The notes under the pieces were generated by a model. It did no database searches and was not told the origin of the DNA. It saw only the letters and a program-made list of their open reading frames with translations. From assembly GCA_012267415.1 (NCBI GenBank), contig JAAXGN010000094.1, positions 1 to 64,000 on the forward strand: a stretch of DNA of 64,000 nt, given 5' to 3'. Shown here one piece after another: positions 1 through 9,298 of this stretch. Source of the DNA: Candidatus Poribacteria bacterium (GTDB lineage Bacteria > Poribacteria > WGA-4E > WGA-3G). Each line of letters opens with the position of its first letter. Within the stretch, counting starts at the first letter, position 1. A program made the translations under genes and the position numbers.

Positions 1-442
1 ATGTCCGAAACTACTAATTGCGTAGAAAAAAATAACTATACCCTCTATAATTAAAGACACAGGTTTCGACCTAATAGGGTGCAAGTGAAGAAAAAAATTT
101 CATCATTTGATCACATTTTTACCTTTCATCACTTAAGACGCATTTTTTTTCCCCAAATAGGTGCATAAAATGACGCATAAAACGAAAAAAGTGAGTTTTT
201 TCTAAAATTTCAGTCAAAATGGGCAAAAAAACGAAAGAATCCGTGAAAATTACTCAAATTGAGTTCCTCTAATAAATCTTCAATAGATTTTCAACATTGA
301 CTCAGTAAATGCCACTTCTAAATATAGGACGGGTGTGTGAGATGAGACGGCACTCATATAAAAAAAAGCTAAAGAATTTCTTGTAAAAGCGATATAATTA
401 ATATAGGGATATATTCATTCTGAAAAATGGAGGTGATCCGGG
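1..442. other. AT-rich gene-free stretch
   Basis: No gene is supported here. The stretch is rich in A and T runs, and its only open frames are very short and lack a ribosome binding site. The last 15 bases carry the Shine-Dalgarno sequence (GGAGGTGAT, 430-438) of the sigma factor that follows. A TATAAT-like hexamer at 393-398 could be a -10 box, but no good -35 box lies 16-18 bases before it. Confidence 0.6.
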
Positions 443-1120
443 ATGAAAACAATCTACGGAAATCCATCACACAGAGAACGATGTCCATTCAATATTGTAC
501 CAAATGAGCCGCTCTCCGCAGAAGAATCTATAGATCAGTGTGTTTCCTGTGTATGCCGCAACAACGCATACCTAAAAAGTCATTATGAAGATTTACGACA
601 GATCGCTTTTTTGACCATCCTTGAAGAAACACCTAACTATGACCCAAAGCATCCAAGTGGCGCAAGTTTCATTACCTTTATCAAGGCAAAGGTCTGTATA
701 CGATTATGGCGCGAGCAAAGAAAACTATTGCGAGAGACACCTTACCCATATCAAGAATGCTCTGAAGAAAACGAGAAAAATCTGTTAGAAGCAGAATTGA
801 TCACACAAGCGTGTGCTATTGAGAATATGGCAGACAGTGTGATACAGCAGATCGAAATCGGATTTTTACGAAGGTGTTTACCCAAACTCATTAAAAAACT
901 TACTAAAAAAGAAAAACGCGTCCTTCAAATGAAGTTCTTTAGAGAATATACCGGCGTGCAAATTGCACAAGAACTCAACATATCGGAGGGACGCGTGACA
1001 CAGCTCACACAAAACGCGTTGGCAAAACTCGGTAAAGCATATCTTACAGAACTCAAATGTAAGCAAGGAAACGCATATAAGGTAAAGTCTGCAAATAATT
1101 ATGGTGAAACATTAAAATAA
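443..1120 (+). CDS. sigma-70 family RNA polymerase sigma factor
   Basis: A 225-residue sigma-70-family protein that would direct core RNA polymerase to a set of promoters. Residues about 35-95 resemble region 2: a helical stretch with LRQIAFLTILEE, then FITFIKAKVCIRLWREQRK. Residues about 150-200 form region 4, with a clear helix-turn-helix (LTKKEKRVLQMKFFREYTGV then IAQELNISEGRVTQLTQNAL). The linker between them is short, as in alternative or ECF-like factors. The start is fixed by a near-perfect Shine-Dalgarno GGAGGTGAT seven bases before the ATG. No anti-sigma gene is adjacent and its regulon cannot be told from sequence. The N-terminal 40 residues include several Cys (about 14, 33, 36, 38), which could bind a metal; that is speculation. 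Confidence 0.85.
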   Translation: MKTIYGNPSHRERCPFNIVPNEPLSAEESIDQCVSCVCRNNAYLKSHYEDLRQIAFLTILEETPNYDPKHPSGASFITFIKAKVCIRLWREQRKLLRETPYPYQECSEENEKNLLEAELITQACAIENMADSVIQQIEIGFLRRCLPKLIKKLTKKEKRVLQMKFFREYTGVQIAQELNISEGRVTQLTQNALAKLGKAYLTELKCKQGNAYKVKSANNYGETLK

Positions 1121-1139
1121 TTACACATTTCCATTCCCG

Positions 1140-1234
1140 GTAGGTGCGATATCCTTATCGCACCGGATTTGCCCTAAACAGTTTCATAGTAGGTCTTCGC
1201 GTAGGTCCCGGTGCGATAAGGAAATCGCACCTAC
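1140..1234. repeat. REPIN-like inverted doublet, family A
   Basis: Two hairpins face each other. At 1140-1164 GTAG is followed by a 9-bp stem (GGTGCGATA / TATCGCACC, loop TCCT). At 1210-1234 the stem GGTGCGAT / ATCGCACC (loop AAGGAA) is followed by CTAC. GTAG-hairpin ... hairpin-CTAC is the REPIN arrangement. Other family A copies are at 21133, 22717, 22840, 31608 and 36680-36773. The doublet lies 20 bases after the sigma factor stop and may also protect or end its mRNA. Confidence 0.8.
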
Positions 1235-1400
1235 CGGCCTGGGTAGTATTGATAGTGTATAAATAATTCCATAATACACCATAAATTCGCGATCTGTAGG
1301 AGGCAAGTTAACATAATTCTGGCCGATTCCCGATTGAACGTTTTGATAGTCGGGAATCGAAGTTCAAATCAACAGAAATGTGCGTGGGATGGCGTGTTTC

Positions 1401-1428
1401 GTAGCACAATCAAGGATGAATGTGCTAC
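1401..1428. repeat. family C palindromic repeat, copy 1
   Basis: The arms GTAGCACA and TGTGCTAC (8 bp) flank a 12-base centre. The same 28-base unit recurs at 1484-1511 (one change) and at 29676-29702. Its ends are GTAG and CTAC, as in the other repeat families of this window. Confidence 0.75.
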
Positions 1429-1483
1429 GGACTGATAAGATCATATTCTAAGCAGGAAATTTTTTGGGTGTGACGAGGGGATG

Positions 1484-1512
1484 TGTAGCACAATCAAGGC
1501 TGAATGTGCTAC
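1484..1512. repeat. family C palindromic repeat, copy 2
   Basis: A near-identical copy of the repeat at 1401-1428, with the arms GTAGCACA and TGTGCTAC. It lies six bases before the stop codon of the minus-strand epimerase gene, so it would be in the 3' end of that transcript. Confidence 0.75.
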
Positions 1513-1517
1513 AGAAT

Positions 1518-2258
1518 TCATGGGATCAGCGTATGTGTCAAAGGTTGCCAACCGAGAAGTCTATACGCTTTTGAGAGGTTAATTTCTTTCTGTTCATGGT
1601 CTCCTGCTATATAGACGGCGTCAAAACCTGTATGATCTACCGAAATTGCTGCAAGATATGCGCGTGCTAAATCTTCTTCATCTGTCCACCATATATGAAC
1701 GGATGCATCTTTTGGCAGATTTCGTCTTTCTAACCACTGTTCACGCGTTGAAGGTCCCGTGATTCGTAGTGCAATTAAGGACATTTCGTGCTCTCTTGAA
1801 AAATACTCACAGACCTGCTCACCGAAACTTTTGGTAAGTCCGTAGACACCAGGATTGTCCCGCGGCACGATGTCCTCATACGGAAAACTATTTCTTGTGC
1901 GTTCATGAACAGTGAATGTGCTTGTATATACGCCGTGCTTGATCCCTGCTTCTTTGGCAGCATGGAGTAGTATATGCAATCCTTTTGCATTGACATCATA
2001 GTTCGCAACAATATCTGGAAAATCCGCAACGGATGAGCGATCACTCGTCGGACGTAGCATGACCATATAGACAAATGTGTCCATCCCTTTTAAGGCTTCT
2101 TGGACAATGCTTGGGTCTGTTACTGACCCTTGAATATATTCTAAAGAATCATCTTTGGGTGGATGGACATCAAGAACGCGGAAATTGTGATGTTCCTTCA
2201 TGTAAGGTATAGTCATCGTTCCAACATGTCCCGATCCACCAACGAGCAAAACATTCAT
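1518..2258 (-). CDS. NAD(P)-dependent epimerase/dehydratase (extended SDR)
   Basis: A 246-residue short-chain dehydrogenase/reductase of the extended (NAD-dependent epimerase) type. The N-terminal Rossmann motif GGSGHVG sits at residues 7-13. The acidic residue that selects NAD is in FRVLDVH, and the catalytic YxxxK appears as YGLTKSFGEQ. Similar proteins act on nucleotide sugars or uronic acids, but the substrate cannot be read from the sequence. It is short for the family (usually 280-330), the shortfall being in the C-terminal substrate domain. The ATG has a TAGGTGAT box just before it. The stop of the upstream PhyH gene is only seven bases away, so the two are probably one transcription unit. 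Confidence 0.85.
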   Translation of the reverse strand: MNVLLVGGSGHVGTMTIPYMKEHHNFRVLDVHPPKDDSLEYIQGSVTDPSIVQEALKGMDTFVYMVMLRPTSDRSSVADFPDIVANYDVNAKGLHILLHAAKEAGIKHGVYTSTFTVHERTRNSFPYEDIVPRDNPGVYGLTKSFGEQVCEYFSREHEMSLIALRITGPSTREQWLERRNLPKDASVHIWWTDEEDLARAYLAAISVDHTGFDAVYIAGDHEQKEINLSKAYRLLGWQPLTHTLIP

Positions 2259-2265
2259 ATATCAC

Positions 2266-3126
2266 CTATTCTATATATCTATAATCCCCATGTTTTATAC
2301 GTAGATCAAATGCATCCTCTGGATCCCAAGTCGGCATATCTGATGGCACTTCATAAGCGAATTGCTCAGTATCAGATTCATAATAATTGGTACTGCGTTC
2401 ATGGAGGGCGCGCTGATACATTTTACAACGTTGTATAAGGAAATCGGTTTGCCACCATTTGTAATGTTCATTCCATTTCGGTGTCCGCTGGTCAAAATAG
2501 ATAACTCTTCGCAATGTATCGCTTGTATTGATCTTACTCCCATGAAGAACTTTCGTATGATGCAGCAGAATATCACCTGGTTCAACTTCAGCTGGCACTG
2601 CATCGGAACGGTTAAAATTCTCTTCACCTTTATCTATTTCCTCTTGTGCCTTTTCGATACTCCATAGATGACTTTTCGGAATAACCCAGACACAACCGTT
2701 ATCAACAGTGGATTTATCGATGTAGATATCAACGTTGAAAATCGGAAGGTTTTCACGAATTGCATTTCCATCGCGGTGCCATCGAACAGAAGACCCGTGT
2801 TTAGGTAGTTTGAAAACGAGTGATTCATAACACGGTACAAAATCTGGTCCGATAATTCTATTCAATAGATCACCGATAAAGGGATGACCGAGTAATCGTA
2901 GTGAAAATTCGTTTGGGTGTGAATGAAGATAGGTGAGATAGTAAGGAATTCCTTCGGGACCCCGCATACACCATTCATCTGCGGGCCCCTCGTCCAAGAT
3001 TTCATCTATAAGTCGTTGACTTTCCTGCTGAATTACTGTGAGTTCATCAGGTTGTATTACTTTTTTGAGGATAAGATAACCGTTATCATTGAAGAATTGA
3101 ATCTCTTCATTCGTGATTTTTCGCAT
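2266..3126 (-). CDS. phytanoyl-CoA dioxygenase (PhyH) family protein
   Basis: A 286-residue Fe(II)/2-oxoglutarate oxygenase of the PhyH family. These cytoplasmic enzymes hydroxylate small molecules using O2 and 2-oxoglutarate; the substrate is unknown here. The iron ligands are visible: H117-x-D119 in WHRDG and the distal H195 in VLHGS. An Arg about 11 residues later (TLRRVIYF) is the likely 2-oxoglutarate anchor. An in-frame ATG 36 bases upstream exists, but I chose the internal ATG at 3126 because AAAGGAAAC lies eight bases before it. It precedes the epimerase by seven bases, so the pair may act on one substrate. Two more intact paralogues and one fragment are in the window. Confidence 0.88.
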   Translation of the reverse strand: MRKITNEEIQFFNDNGYLILKKVIQPDELTVIQQESQRLIDEILDEGPADEWCMRGPEGIPYYLTYLHSHPNEFSLRLLGHPFIGDLLNRIIGPDFVPCYESLVFKLPKHGSSVRWHRDGNAIRENLPIFNVDIYIDKSTVDNGCVWVIPKSHLWSIEKAQEEIDKGEENFNRSDAVPAEVEPGDILLHHTKVLHGSKINTSDTLRRVIYFDQRTPKWNEHYKWWQTDFLIQRCKMYQRALHERSTNYYESDTEQFAYEVPSDMPTWDPEDAFDLRIKHGDYRYIE

Positions 3127-3248
3127 AAAGTTGTTTCCTTTTTTTGCGTTTGAAGTCGTCATCTCTGTTCCACCAATCGTTCTGGATTATTGACCACTGT
3201 TGCCTAAGTACATCTAAACCTTAGTCTGCATAATTGCCCTCTAAAAGG

Positions 3249-4265
3249 TTAATTGTTTCCACTTTTCTGTTCCCTCGTTTCTTCTTCCACTACTTTATCT
3301 ACTTCATGTAGCAGTTTCATAATTCTTCCCATCTGTTGATCTCGTAGTTCCAGTTTAGGTACTGCTGTTGATAGTGCACTGAGTTTTGTACGAAACCAGT
3401 AGAGATTTATATGATCAGATTCTGCCTCATCACTTTTATTCAAAACATCTTCTGCCTCATCACTTTTATTTAAAGCATCTAATATTTGCTGGGCACCCTT
3501 CTTATCAAGAATTTCTTTAGTCAAGTTTTCAACCTTTCCCTTTTCAATAGTTGCTTTGAGCCACTTCCCGCTTGCAATATCGAGAAGTTTTTCATTTAAG
3601 CCTTTTTCGATTGCTCCATCCTTAAGCTCCTCTGGTTTGTGGCGAGAATAGAAGCCTCTAAAAGGAATTTCGGGTGAATTTTCACGATACAAATATAGAT
3701 TGACTTCAACAGCTATACGTTTGTCTACCGAATTACGGCAAATCACATTGAGTCCATAGGGCTTTCCATCATCTACATCATATTTGTAATTGGGCACGGG
3801 AAATTCAATTCGCATGCGTGCACCGTATGTGGTAATTTCCAGATTTGCCTCAAGATCCTCTGCATCAGTAAGACGGGTAATACGAGCAATACCCATTGAT
3901 TCTTTATCGCTGAATATTTTCAATGTTTTCAATACATCATCAAGTAAGTCATGATGTTGAACAAGGTTATAGCCTAGTAAAACAGTTTTATGTTTATAGT
4001 TATCCCGTATAGTCCCTTCATGTTTCTTTCTCACAACTTCAATTGGTATACGCCTACTTTTCATGGAATCATCCTCATCCGTATCTCCAATATCGACATC
4101 ACCATAAGGTTCGCGGACTATGACAGATTTATATTTATTTATTCCTGTTCCCATACGAAAATCGCCAATTGTGAAAGTAGGAATTTCCTGTCGAAGATCA
4201 CCGATAGATCCCGACCACAGTTTCCATTCCCGACCGTCCCATTCTCTTTTCCTTATTTGTTTCAT
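3249..4265 (-). CDS. uncharacterised protein with 10-residue tandem repeat
   Basis: I do not recognise this 338-residue protein. It has no signal peptide or membrane segment and is highly charged. The middle (about 110-200) looks like a mixed alpha/beta domain with short hydrophobic strands (KTVLLGYNLVQHH, MGIARITRL, LEITTYGARMRIEFPV, YGLNVICRNSV). There is a faint likeness to phage/plasmid DUF932 proteins, which is only a guess. Around residues 262-281 the unit LNKSDEAE(D/S) occurs twice, encoded by a 30-bp tandem duplication at 3421-3480. The C-terminus is an acidic, Glu-rich helix, probably coiled coil. The start is ATG with a weak GAGA-type box. It sits at the edge of the defence-like region. 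Confidence 0.7.
   Translation of the reverse strand: MKQIRKREWDGREWKLWSGSIGDLRQEIPTFTIGDFRMGTGINKYKSVIVREPYGDVDIGDTDEDDSMKSRRIPIEVVRKKHEGTIRDNYKHKTVLLGYNLVQHHDLLDDVLKTLKIFSDKESMGIARITRLTDAEDLEANLEITTYGARMRIEFPVPNYKYDVDDGKPYGLNVICRNSVDKRIAVEVNLYLYRENSPEIPFRGFYSRHKPEELKDGAIEKGLNEKLLDIASGKWLKATIEKGKVENLTKEILDKKGAQQILDALNKSDEAEDVLNKSDEAESDHINLYWFRTKLSALSTAVPKLELRDQQMGRIMKLLHEVDKVVEEETREQKSGNN
3421..3480. repeat. 30-bp tandem duplication inside a gene
   Basis: Two head-to-tail 30-bp units, 3421-3450 and 3451-3480, each begin TCTGCCTCATCACTTTTATT and differ by a few bases near the end. The length keeps the reading frame and adds ten residues to the protein encoded at 3249-4265. Confidence 0.85.
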
Positions 4266-4397
4266 ACTTGTCTCTCACATAAATCAAAACGGAACAAGAA
4301 TCCTGCAGTCAACCAGTTTTAGTCGTGGATTCATCAAGTCGTTCCGCTTGTTGCCAGTTAATAATGTATTACTTGTTCCATATAGGTTCAATTCAAC

Positions 4398-4940
4398 TTA
4401 CTTATTTACTAAATTACAATTCTCAAGAATTACGTAGAAATAATTTTCGCCTGTGTTCTTGTAAGTTCCTTTGCGTAATCCACCGAATTTCATTTTGTTG
4501 ACGTTTTCTGCATTGAAGCCATCTTGCTCTTTCACATACCCATTTATTTTTACAAAGTCATCTACTTTGAGATCACGAAGAAAATACGGTGGTTTGAGGT
4601 AAAATCTACAAAGCACCTCGGCATAAAGGTTATTGTTGTTGTCCAGAGGTGACTTCAAATCATCAACATGCAACCAAATTGAATGGTTATATAGGTTGAC
4701 ATGACTATCAGATTCTTCTTTATTGTGTTCCTTTATGATACCTGTCACTATGAAGGTATTCCAACTATTGGCATAGGTATCGTCCGCAATTCTCGGATCC
4801 CTTATATAATCAGACATCAATTTTGTTGCGGTTACTGTTCGCACTTGCGGTTTCGGTTTCTCACAAGCATACCACGTCCCTAATGAAAAAATGAATACCA
4901 AGAGTAAAACCAACCTTATAACTCTACGAGAAAACTCCAT
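4398..4940 (-). CDS. probable lipoprotein with tRNA_anti-like OB-fold
   Basis: A 180-residue exported protein. Residues 1-26 are a signal sequence: RRVIR, then a hydrophobic run and TWYAC. The Cys could be lipidated, but its lipobox is poor. Residues about 40-175 match the tRNA_anti-like OB-fold pattern: a starting helix (ATKLMSDYIRDPRIADDTYA), then beta strands (TFIVTGIIKEH, YAEVLCRFYL) and the phrase LKVDDFVKINGYVKE. Such domains occur in many small lipoproteins of unknown function. The ATG has AGAGGT nine bases upstream. It is in the same direction as its neighbour, 132 bases away. Function is unknown. Confidence 0.65.
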   Translation of the reverse strand: MEFSRRVIRLVLLLVFIFSLGTWYACEKPKPQVRTVTATKLMSDYIRDPRIADDTYANSWNTFIVTGIIKEHNKEESDSHVNLYNHSIWLHVDDLKSPLDNNNNLYAEVLCRFYLKPPYFLRDLKVDDFVKINGYVKEQDGFNAENVNKMKFGGLRKGTYKNTGENYFYVILENCNLVNK

Positions 4941-5409
4941 TTCAATATACCTCTATTGGTTAGACTGTTCATCTTAGGTTTAATGTCCTTAACGAGACCG
5001 ATCTCAATTTGTAGTTTCTTTATTTAATGTGCCTTTACCCAAAATTATCGTTGCTTTTTATGATACTTGAAAAATCACTTTTGGTCAATAAGTAGAGCAT
5101 TTCTTTCATTTGGTTGGGGCAAATCGGGGTCATGATTTATATGCAAGTTTATATCGAACCTGCCGTTTTTCGTGCAACCCAGAATAATTCTGCATTTAGG
5201 GTCAAGACATCGTCAACATGCGGTCTGTCAGGTGAGTAGAACAGTCGTACGGATTCTTCTTGTGCCATCTGTCGGCGATACGGCATCCACCTTACTATTT
5301 AACTCCAGAATCGGGAACGATGATGACATCCAGTCCCAGCATTATGACAGAAGCGTTTGAGAAGAATTCAAGGTATTCATGTTGGTCTTGCATTAAAATC
5401 TCCAGTGTA
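4941..5409. other. intergenic region carrying a gene relic
   Basis: Positions 4941-5137 show nothing recognisable. From about 5138 to 5393 the sequence is a relic of the VWA gene found at 13280-15487 (listed separately as a pseudogene). The last 16 bases lead into the 3' end of the NTPase gene. Confidence 0.7.
5150..5393 (-). pseudogene. internally deleted relic of the VWA gene at 13280-15487
   Basis: Three blocks in order match the intact gene: 5138-5189 matches its 3' end (13269-13318, including the stop), 5196-5303 matches an internal block (about 13757-13870), and about 5316-5393 matches its first 75 bases (15413-15487, including the ATG). The parts between are gone, about 0.4 kb and 1.5 kb. 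Shared text includes CGTGCAACCCAGAATAAT and GGTCTGTCAGGTGAGTAGAA. It cannot encode a working protein. It is either a decayed duplicate or the residue of two deletions after a segmental duplication. Confidence 0.85.
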
Positions 5410-8400
5410 CTAAAACTTCCTTTCTTCGTAAATCTTTGCATGTTCAATTTGCTCTTTTAGATACGGTATAAATTCATTAATCCAAAGATTAACTTTTTCC
5501 TCATTGTCGCTGTTCTGGATGTCAACTAATTTTTGTAGTTTCTTTTCATAGTATAGACTAGCAGGTCCCCAAAATCCTTCGGTTGAATAATTTGATATCA
5601 ATGTACTTCTAACATCTTCACTATCTCCATATCGAATAAGGATATCTCGAGCTAAAGAATCTTTCCATTCTTCAATCAGGAGAGTTTTTGGGACAAATTC
5701 ACTGGCAAGATACCACGCCCGATTTTCAACGTCACTATCAACCCATTCCCATATTTTTTCGCGTGGAATTAAGGTTAATGCCCCTTTCTCTTTTTCTGTT
5801 TCCGAAAGATCCGCTTCTCTGAGCCATTTTGCCAAAGATATTGTTCTTGAAAAATTATCTTTACTGTCCAAGTATTTGCTAACGTACCCCCAGACCTCCG
5901 CGGGATATTTTTTAGTTGTTTCAGTGAGGAAGGAGCAACTTTGCGCGAAAGAATCAAACATTGTTTTATTGCTTCCAAAGGAACCTAACATGAGTTTTAC
6001 CAACTCTAAAGCTTTCTGTGGATGTTGGTGTAGAAGGGCATTTGCTGTGTTTGTCCAATAGAAATCTGTCATTGTATCATACCGATAATTGTCAGATTCT
6101 TTAAACAATTCTGGATGCGAAAGGAGGCGGAATGTAAGTTCACAGGGTAAAGTGGACTCCGGTTTTCGAGAAATATGATAGTTGTAGAACAACTTTAATG
6201 CTATTTGCACGGAAGATCTATCAATGGCACTTAACAGAAGTTCTATCCAAGCTTCAAAAACTTTGGCAGATAGGCTGGTAATTGCGTTTCGATATATAAA
6301 TAATCCAAAATTGTTGATGTTAATAACACCGTCTTTCGCAAGTTTGAGAATGCGAAGTCCAGCTTGATCAGTTAGACCCGAGCAGTGGGTAAGATATGGT
6401 ACTATTGCGTTAAGTGTAGTGTCTTCACAGAGCGAGTCAAGTTGTTTTTCCCACAGTGTTAAGTCTCTACCAAAGATTGCGTGGAAATATCCCCCGAGAA
6501 AATAAGCACTTGCATTGTCTGACGCGTTTCGTTGAGCATCAAGAAGCATTGGTAAAAGTGAAAGAGACTCATCTCTCTGTCCGAGTTCAAACCCAAACTT
6601 GTTTCCATTCTGTGCCTCATCAGTCACAAGCCATGATAGTTCTGATTCTAAGAGGACAGGATTATCTATAGACTGCTTCGCGAGTGTTTCAAGATGAGGT
6701 TTAATTTTATCAACCTCATCTTCAAGAGGATGGTCTTCAAGGATGTCCATCCCAACATACCGTTGCATGAGGGAGTGAAAATCGGATCCAACTAATTCGT
6801 CTCGGATTTCTTCAAAATGCTGTCTAATTTCGGGTGGTAGACCTTTGTTCTCCACATAAGAATCATCATAAAATAAAATTTGGCTTATTGTCTCAATAAT
6901 CTGTTTTTTGCTTGCATATCTGTTTTCAGTAATTTTTCTGACTGTGTCCACAACCAGATCACTTAATTTGCGAATCCTTGCAATCGATCCTGCCTGTCCC
7001 AGCATTATTTCTACAGCTTCTTCCCGTTCATCTTCAGGTAAATGCTCTAATTGTGCAAATAGGAGTTGCCATATTTGACGGTAGGCATCCCACCATTCAT
7101 CGTATGTTTTGGGTTCCCAAAGTTTAGGGATCCCACGTAGTCCCTGATTTCCTACACCAGAAATCCGTGTAAAATAATCCGACTGCAGGCCTTTATTACT
7201 GGCATTCAATGCTAGCTTGCGCCGTTCTTTTGATCCCGATTCAAATGCTTCTTTCAAGACAGGTAAACGTTCAATAGGTGGTGCTTCTGTAGGTGCTACC
7301 GCACCCGGTCCTAATGAGAAAAGTTCAGCAAATATTCCGCTGGCATTGTTTGAATAACCTTCATTCTCTGCTTCACCAAGCGCGAGAAGTGACTTTGCAG
7401 CATCAACAAACAGGTCCCGATGCATAGCTATTTTTTCAAGTGCCAATACCACATTCCTTCGTCCTTCTGTAAAATCTAATAAAGATACCTTATCCCAGCT
7501 ACCTATTGTTTGCATCAGGCATTTTGATGCAGATTTGGGAGCTGCTTCAGTCAGTGTGAGAAAAAAACTACTGCCCAACCTCGTGTTCAGATATTCACTA
7601 TTCTGAAAAGGACCTTTTGGTCCGAGATGACCTTCAACTATTTTTAATGCGGGTTCTGATTCAGAGGCGTACCGAAACATTTCATTAAACCATTCAATCA
7701 GTTTAGGTGGAAAATCTTCAATGAAAGTATCATAATCAAACGGGTTTCCATAAATTTGCCACCATTCCACCCATAATTTGATCTGGAGAGCTATTGGTGT
7801 GATGTAGTAGGTATATCCACCTTGAAGGATTTTGCGTTTTCGCAGGTTATCAATGATTTCTTGAAATCTGTGCCAAGTGATCTGTGAATTAGCTGCCTCA
7901 ACTTTTTTGGCAATTGCTTGTGCTTCAATCACAAGAGACCCTTCAAATCCAAATTGCTTAAAGAGTGCTAAATGTCGAAGCACCAATTCTCTCTGTTGAA
8001 CTTCTGGGCTATTAGGATCCTCCTTTCCAAAGTCAATGTAGAAATTCTTATAAAGATAATCATCAGTCAAAAGTTGGGATGGGTCTCCAGGATAATTGGC
8101 TAGAATCTTACCCGTGTGCTGTGCCATTCGCGGAGAACCACCACAAAATTGCAGGTACAGATCTGCCGTTTCTTTGCGAACTCCATATTCTTGAATGATA
8201 GTGAGAATCTGATCATCTTCCAAGTGCTCTATTTCAAATTCGGTAATACCACTACCGGCAATCGGGTCGTGATTGTTATAAATACTAATCAATTTAATTC
8301 GAGGTCCACGGTGTTGCAGTTTATCCCAGATATAAAATCTATTTTCCGGATCACACTCATCAATTATTAAAATTGCAGAAAAGTGATTATCGTCACGGAG

Positions 8401-9228
8401 AATTTTATTCATTAAATCACTATCGCGAAACTGGGAAGCGGTGCAGTAAATAACAAGTGGAGATAAGTCATCAACCTTCGTTGCTTCTAAAACGAGCTTC
8501 GTTTTACCAATACCAGGTTCCCCCAATACTCGCAAGTGAATTGTGTTATTATTTGCTCGCAATTCATTCTGAATTTTCGCAACCAAATTACTCTGTGATT
8601 GACTAGGGAAGAATGCTACTCGCATAGTAGCATCTTCGGACCAACTCTGATGTGTCTGAAAAATAGTGCCAGCGTTTCCCTTTACCCACAATGCTAACGA
8701 TGGAAACACTTCAAGAAAACCCTTCAGGTTACTCTGGGTAAACACCTCTACTTTGGGGTTTGAATAACCACACTGCTTTAGATAATCCTCTATGTTTGGG
8801 ATAATTTTTCCTCGATTGAGTTCAGTAGGATCAATTCCGGTACAGACCAAAACGTAAGTGCCATCGACATCAAGGCATTTGCGAATACTCTCTCCAAGAT
8901 TCTGTCTATCAGGTGTCTTTTTCCCAAACAGTTCCTTTTTGATAGCTGAAGGCTGCCATGGTTCGAACGTCTCTCCAGCTTTGATCTGATAACTGGTTTT
9001 TCCAGGCTTAATTAACCCTTGTCTCATTGCAATTTGAGCATCATCAACATTAGCATCAATTCCACCATCACGAACATTAACCCAACTTGAAACGTTAATC
9101 TTACTAATTTCGACTCCAAGTTTTCTTGCTTTCGCCCAAAGTAACTTTTGAAAGAATTCTACTGATGTTTTTTGATCAAGTCGATTAAGGTGTTCATTTT
9201 TTACAGTAAAAATTGTATCAAGATTCAT
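5410..9228 (-). CDS. nuclease-STAND NTPase, probable defence protein
   Basis: A 1272-residue multidomain protein. Residues about 20-185 look like a PD-(D/E)xK (Mrr/Cap4-like) nuclease: E40, then GGID with D58, then YQIKAG with Q81 and K83. Residues about 200-400 are a P-loop NTPase with Walker A GEPGIGKT (236-243) and Walker B ILIIDE (D290, E291), followed by a GGSPRMA element typical of STAND ATPases. The remaining 850 residues are helical, as in the sensor arms of STAND proteins. N-terminal nuclease, STAND core and long C-terminal sensor is the layout of antiviral Avs-type proteins, in which target binding triggers oligomerisation and DNA cleavage; the role here is inferred. The start is ATG with TTAGGAG upstream. 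It lies 70 bases after the methylase gene on the same strand, probably co-transcribed. Confidence 0.75.
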   Translation of the reverse strand: MNLDTIFTVKNEHLNRLDQKTSVEFFQKLLWAKARKLGVEISKINVSSWVNVRDGGIDANVDDAQIAMRQGLIKPGKTSYQIKAGETFEPWQPSAIKKELFGKKTPDRQNLGESIRKCLDVDGTYVLVCTGIDPTELNRGKIIPNIEDYLKQCGYSNPKVEVFTQSNLKGFLEVFPSLALWVKGNAGTIFQTHQSWSEDATMRVAFFPSQSQSNLVAKIQNELRANNNTIHLRVLGEPGIGKTKLVLEATKVDDLSPLVIYCTASQFRDSDLMNKILRDDNHFSAILIIDECDPENRFYIWDKLQHRGPRIKLISIYNNHDPIAGSGITEFEIEHLEDDQILTIIQEYGVRKETADLYLQFCGGSPRMAQHTGKILANYPGDPSQLLTDDYLYKNFYIDFGKEDPNSPEVQQRELVLRHLALFKQFGFEGSLVIEAQAIAKKVEAANSQITWHRFQEIIDNLRKRKILQGGYTYYITPIALQIKLWVEWWQIYGNPFDYDTFIEDFPPKLIEWFNEMFRYASESEPALKIVEGHLGPKGPFQNSEYLNTRLGSSFFLTLTEAAPKSASKCLMQTIGSWDKVSLLDFTEGRRNVVLALEKIAMHRDLFVDAAKSLLALGEAENEGYSNNASGIFAELFSLGPGAVAPTEAPPIERLPVLKEAFESGSKERRKLALNASNKGLQSDYFTRISGVGNQGLRGIPKLWEPKTYDEWWDAYRQIWQLLFAQLEHLPEDEREEAVEIMLGQAGSIARIRKLSDLVVDTVRKITENRYASKKQIIETISQILFYDDSYVENKGLPPEIRQHFEEIRDELVGSDFHSLMQRYVGMDILEDHPLEDEVDKIKPHLETLAKQSIDNPVLLESELSWLVTDEAQNGNKFGFELGQRDESLSLLPMLLDAQRNASDNASAYFLGGYFHAIFGRDLTLWEKQLDSLCEDTTLNAIVPYLTHCSGLTDQAGLRILKLAKDGVININNFGLFIYRNAITSLSAKVFEAWIELLLSAIDRSSVQIALKLFYNYHISRKPESTLPCELTFRLLSHPELFKESDNYRYDTMTDFYWTNTANALLHQHPQKALELVKLMLGSFGSNKTMFDSFAQSCSFLTETTKKYPAEVWGYVSKYLDSKDNFSRTISLAKWLREADLSETEKEKGALTLIPREKIWEWVDSDVENRAWYLASEFVPKTLLIEEWKDSLARDILIRYGDSEDVRSTLISNYSTEGFWGPASLYYEKKLQKLVDIQNSDNEEKVNLWINEFIPYLKEQIEHAKIYEERKF

Positions 9229-9298
9229 TTTATTTATACTCCTAAATGATTTATGATATAAATACCGATTGAGTATTGCGGCGTATTAAAAATTCGTT

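Larger units (their letters stand above)
1121..1517. other. intergenic region filled with hairpin repeats
   Basis: There is no gene between the sigma factor and the epimerase (convergent ends). Besides the REPIN doublet, a perfect 10-bp inverted repeat (CGATTCCCGA at 1324-1333 and TCGGGAATCG at 1350-1359) and two family C repeats are present. The rest shows nothing recognisable. Confidence 0.6.
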
